From the NCBI RefSeq assembly GCF_011927765.1, contig NZ_JAATJG010000001.1:1-34692 (forward strand): 34,692 bases of DNA, in the 5' to 3' direction. The position numbers and the translations under genes are program-made. The notes beneath the pieces are model-generated. The model saw only the letters and a list, made by a program, of their open reading frames with translations. It was not told the origin of the DNA and did no database searches. Shown in pieces: positions 33,663-34,692 of this stretch (position 1 is the stretch's first letter; every line of letters begins with the position of its first letter). This DNA is from Wenyingzhuangia aestuarii. Lineage in GTDB: Bacteria > Bacteroidota > Bacteroidia > Flavobacteriales > Flavobacteriaceae.

Positions 33663-34692
33663 ATGAAAAAAAAAATACTCTTAAGCCTTTTACTCTTTTT
33701 TGCTTTGGTAAATGTAAATGCGCAAACATTTACTGTTGATGGTCTTAACTACAATATTACAGATGCAACTAACAAAACAGCAGAAGTAGGAGATAATATT
33801 ACTTATAGAGGAACAACGGATAATACTAACTATGGGGGTGTTAGTTCCTATAGAGGATATAGTGTAAATATACCTAGTACTGTTACAAATAATGGAGTTA
33901 CTTTTACAGTAACAAGTATTGGAAATGGAGCTTTTAAAGGATGTAGTGAACTAACAAGTTTAACGATTCCAAACACAATAGTTACAATTAAAGAGTATGC
34001 TTTTTATGGACAATCAGAATTAAAAAGTCTAACCATTCCAAATTCTGTAATAAGTATTGGAGATTTTGCTTTTGAAGGTGGATATTCTTCTTTCATAGGT
34101 GCTCATAGAAACTATTCAAGGTTAGAAACCATAACATTAGGGAATTCATTAAAGACAATAGGTGTTTCTGCTTTTAAAAATTGTAATAGCTTAGTAAGTT
34201 TAACCATTCCAGATAGTGTAATTAGTATTGGAGACTCCGCTTTTGCTATTAATGAAAATAGAATTTTTAATAAAGAAAGTAATTTAACCAGTTTAACTTT
34301 GGGTAGTTCATTAATTACTATTGGAGCATCTGCTTTTAAAGGTTGTGTAAATTTAACCAGTTTAACCATTCCAGATAGTGTAATAAGTATTGGAGATTCC
34401 GCTTTTGAAACTTATAATAATCATGATTTATTGGGTTATGAACCACCTTTAAAATTAACCAGTTTAACCTTAGGTAATTCATTAACTACTATTGGAGCCT
34501 CTGCTTTTAGAGGCTGTGAAAATTTAACCAGTTTAACCATTCCAGATAGTGTAATTAGTATTGGTTCTTCTGCTTTTTCAACAACAGATACATCTGGTTT
34601 AGGAGGTAACCAACCATCTTTAAAATTAACCAGTTTAACTTTAGGAAGTTCACTTTCAAGTATTGGTTCTTCTGCTTTTAAAGGTTGTGTAA
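33663..34692 (+). CDS. BspA-type leucine-rich-repeat surface protein (3' end outside window)
   Basis: The open frame starts MKKKILLSLLLFFALVNVNA, a signal peptide, and runs without a stop to the window edge (343 codons). After an N-terminal beta-rich part (TFTVDGLNYNITDATNKT) come leucine-rich repeats of the BspA/LRR_5 kind, consensus LTSLTIPDSVISIGDSAF and LTSLTLGSSLxTIGASAFKGC. Two repeat types alternate, IPDSV units and LGSSL units. A variable linker of about 12-18 residues follows most IPDSV units. BspA-like proteins are surface-exposed and bind host or environmental polymers; a T9SS sorting domain may lie downstream out of view. The long, nearly identical DNA repeats make the region prone to unequal recombination. 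Confidence 0.88.
   Translation, partial: MKKKILLSLLLFFALVNVNAQTFTVDGLNYNITDATNKTAEVGDNITYRGTTDNTNYGGVSSYRGYSVNIPSTVTNNGVTFTVTSIGNGAFKGCSELTSLTIPNTIVTIKEYAFYGQSELKSLTIPNSVISIGDFAFEGGYSSFIGAHRNYSRLETITLGNSLKTIGVSAFKNCNSLVSLTIPDSVISIGDSAFAINENRIFNKESNLTSLTLGSSLITIGASAFKGCVNLTSLTIPDSVISIGDSAFETYNNHDLLGYEPPLKLTSLTLGNSLTTIGASAFRGCENLTSLTIPDSVISIGSSAFSTTDTSGLGGNQPSLKLTSLTLGSSLSSIGSSAFKGCV

Noticed and set aside
34112-34369. Minus-strand ORF opposite the BspA-like gene
   Set aside because: Its apparent repeats mirror the leucine-rich repeats of the real gene on the plus strand.
1-34692. tRNA, rRNA or CRISPR arrays
   Set aside because: No cloverleaf-like gene, rRNA segment or regularly spaced repeat-spacer pattern was seen on either strand by eye.

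Overview
The window is a low-GC chromosomal segment of a member of the Bacteroidota, almost certainly the Flavobacteriaceae. The signs are a FecI-type sigma / FecR / TonB receptor cluster, a C-terminal type IX secretion sorting domain, secreted proteins ending their signal peptides in SQ or AQ, no Shine-Dalgarno pattern, and TAnnTTTG -7 promoter boxes in front of many genes. The genus cannot be told from the sequence alone.

Layout. 1-180: tail of an IS3-family element. 211-5157: pgk, the DNA polymerase III delta' gene, a tiny zinc-ribbon ORF and a one-piece hybrid histidine kinase with a receiver and an AraC output domain. 5410-11078: TonB receptor, FecR anti-sigma and ECF sigma genes on the minus strand. 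Diverging from them are a repeat-built lipoprotein, a 42-codon ORF made of one repeat unit and a small membrane protein. 11233-16491: methyltransferase, mnmG, ybeY and gltX; three perfect parS palindromes lie here. 16585-24468: SPFH protein, DUF5723-like protein, DUF975-like membrane protein, tatA, GIN-domain protein, rnr, and an FG-GAP-like repeat protein with a T9SS tail. 24487-25481: about 1 kb without genes, carrying eleven DnaA-box-like 9-mers, a probable chromosome origin. 25506-27349: rpiB and a type II NADH dehydrogenase. 27414-30619: an eight-haem TPR lipoprotein and a SUMF1-fold lipoprotein. 30733-33476: dCMP deaminase, C-terminal processing protease and lpxH in a tight operon. 33663-end: the start of a BspA-type leucine-rich-repeat surface protein cut by the window edge.

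The most notable reading is that this is the origin domain of the chromosome: candidate oriC at 24.6-25.1 kb with a parS cluster 9-12 kb away, neither accompanied by dnaA or parAB. The second is a possible cell-surface signalling unit. The fecR promoter region and the divergent repeat-lipoprotein promoter share a 12-base motif, which suggests that the ECF sigma factor controls both. No tRNA, rRNA or CRISPR array was seen. Most operons end in strong hairpin terminators, several of them bidirectional between convergent genes.
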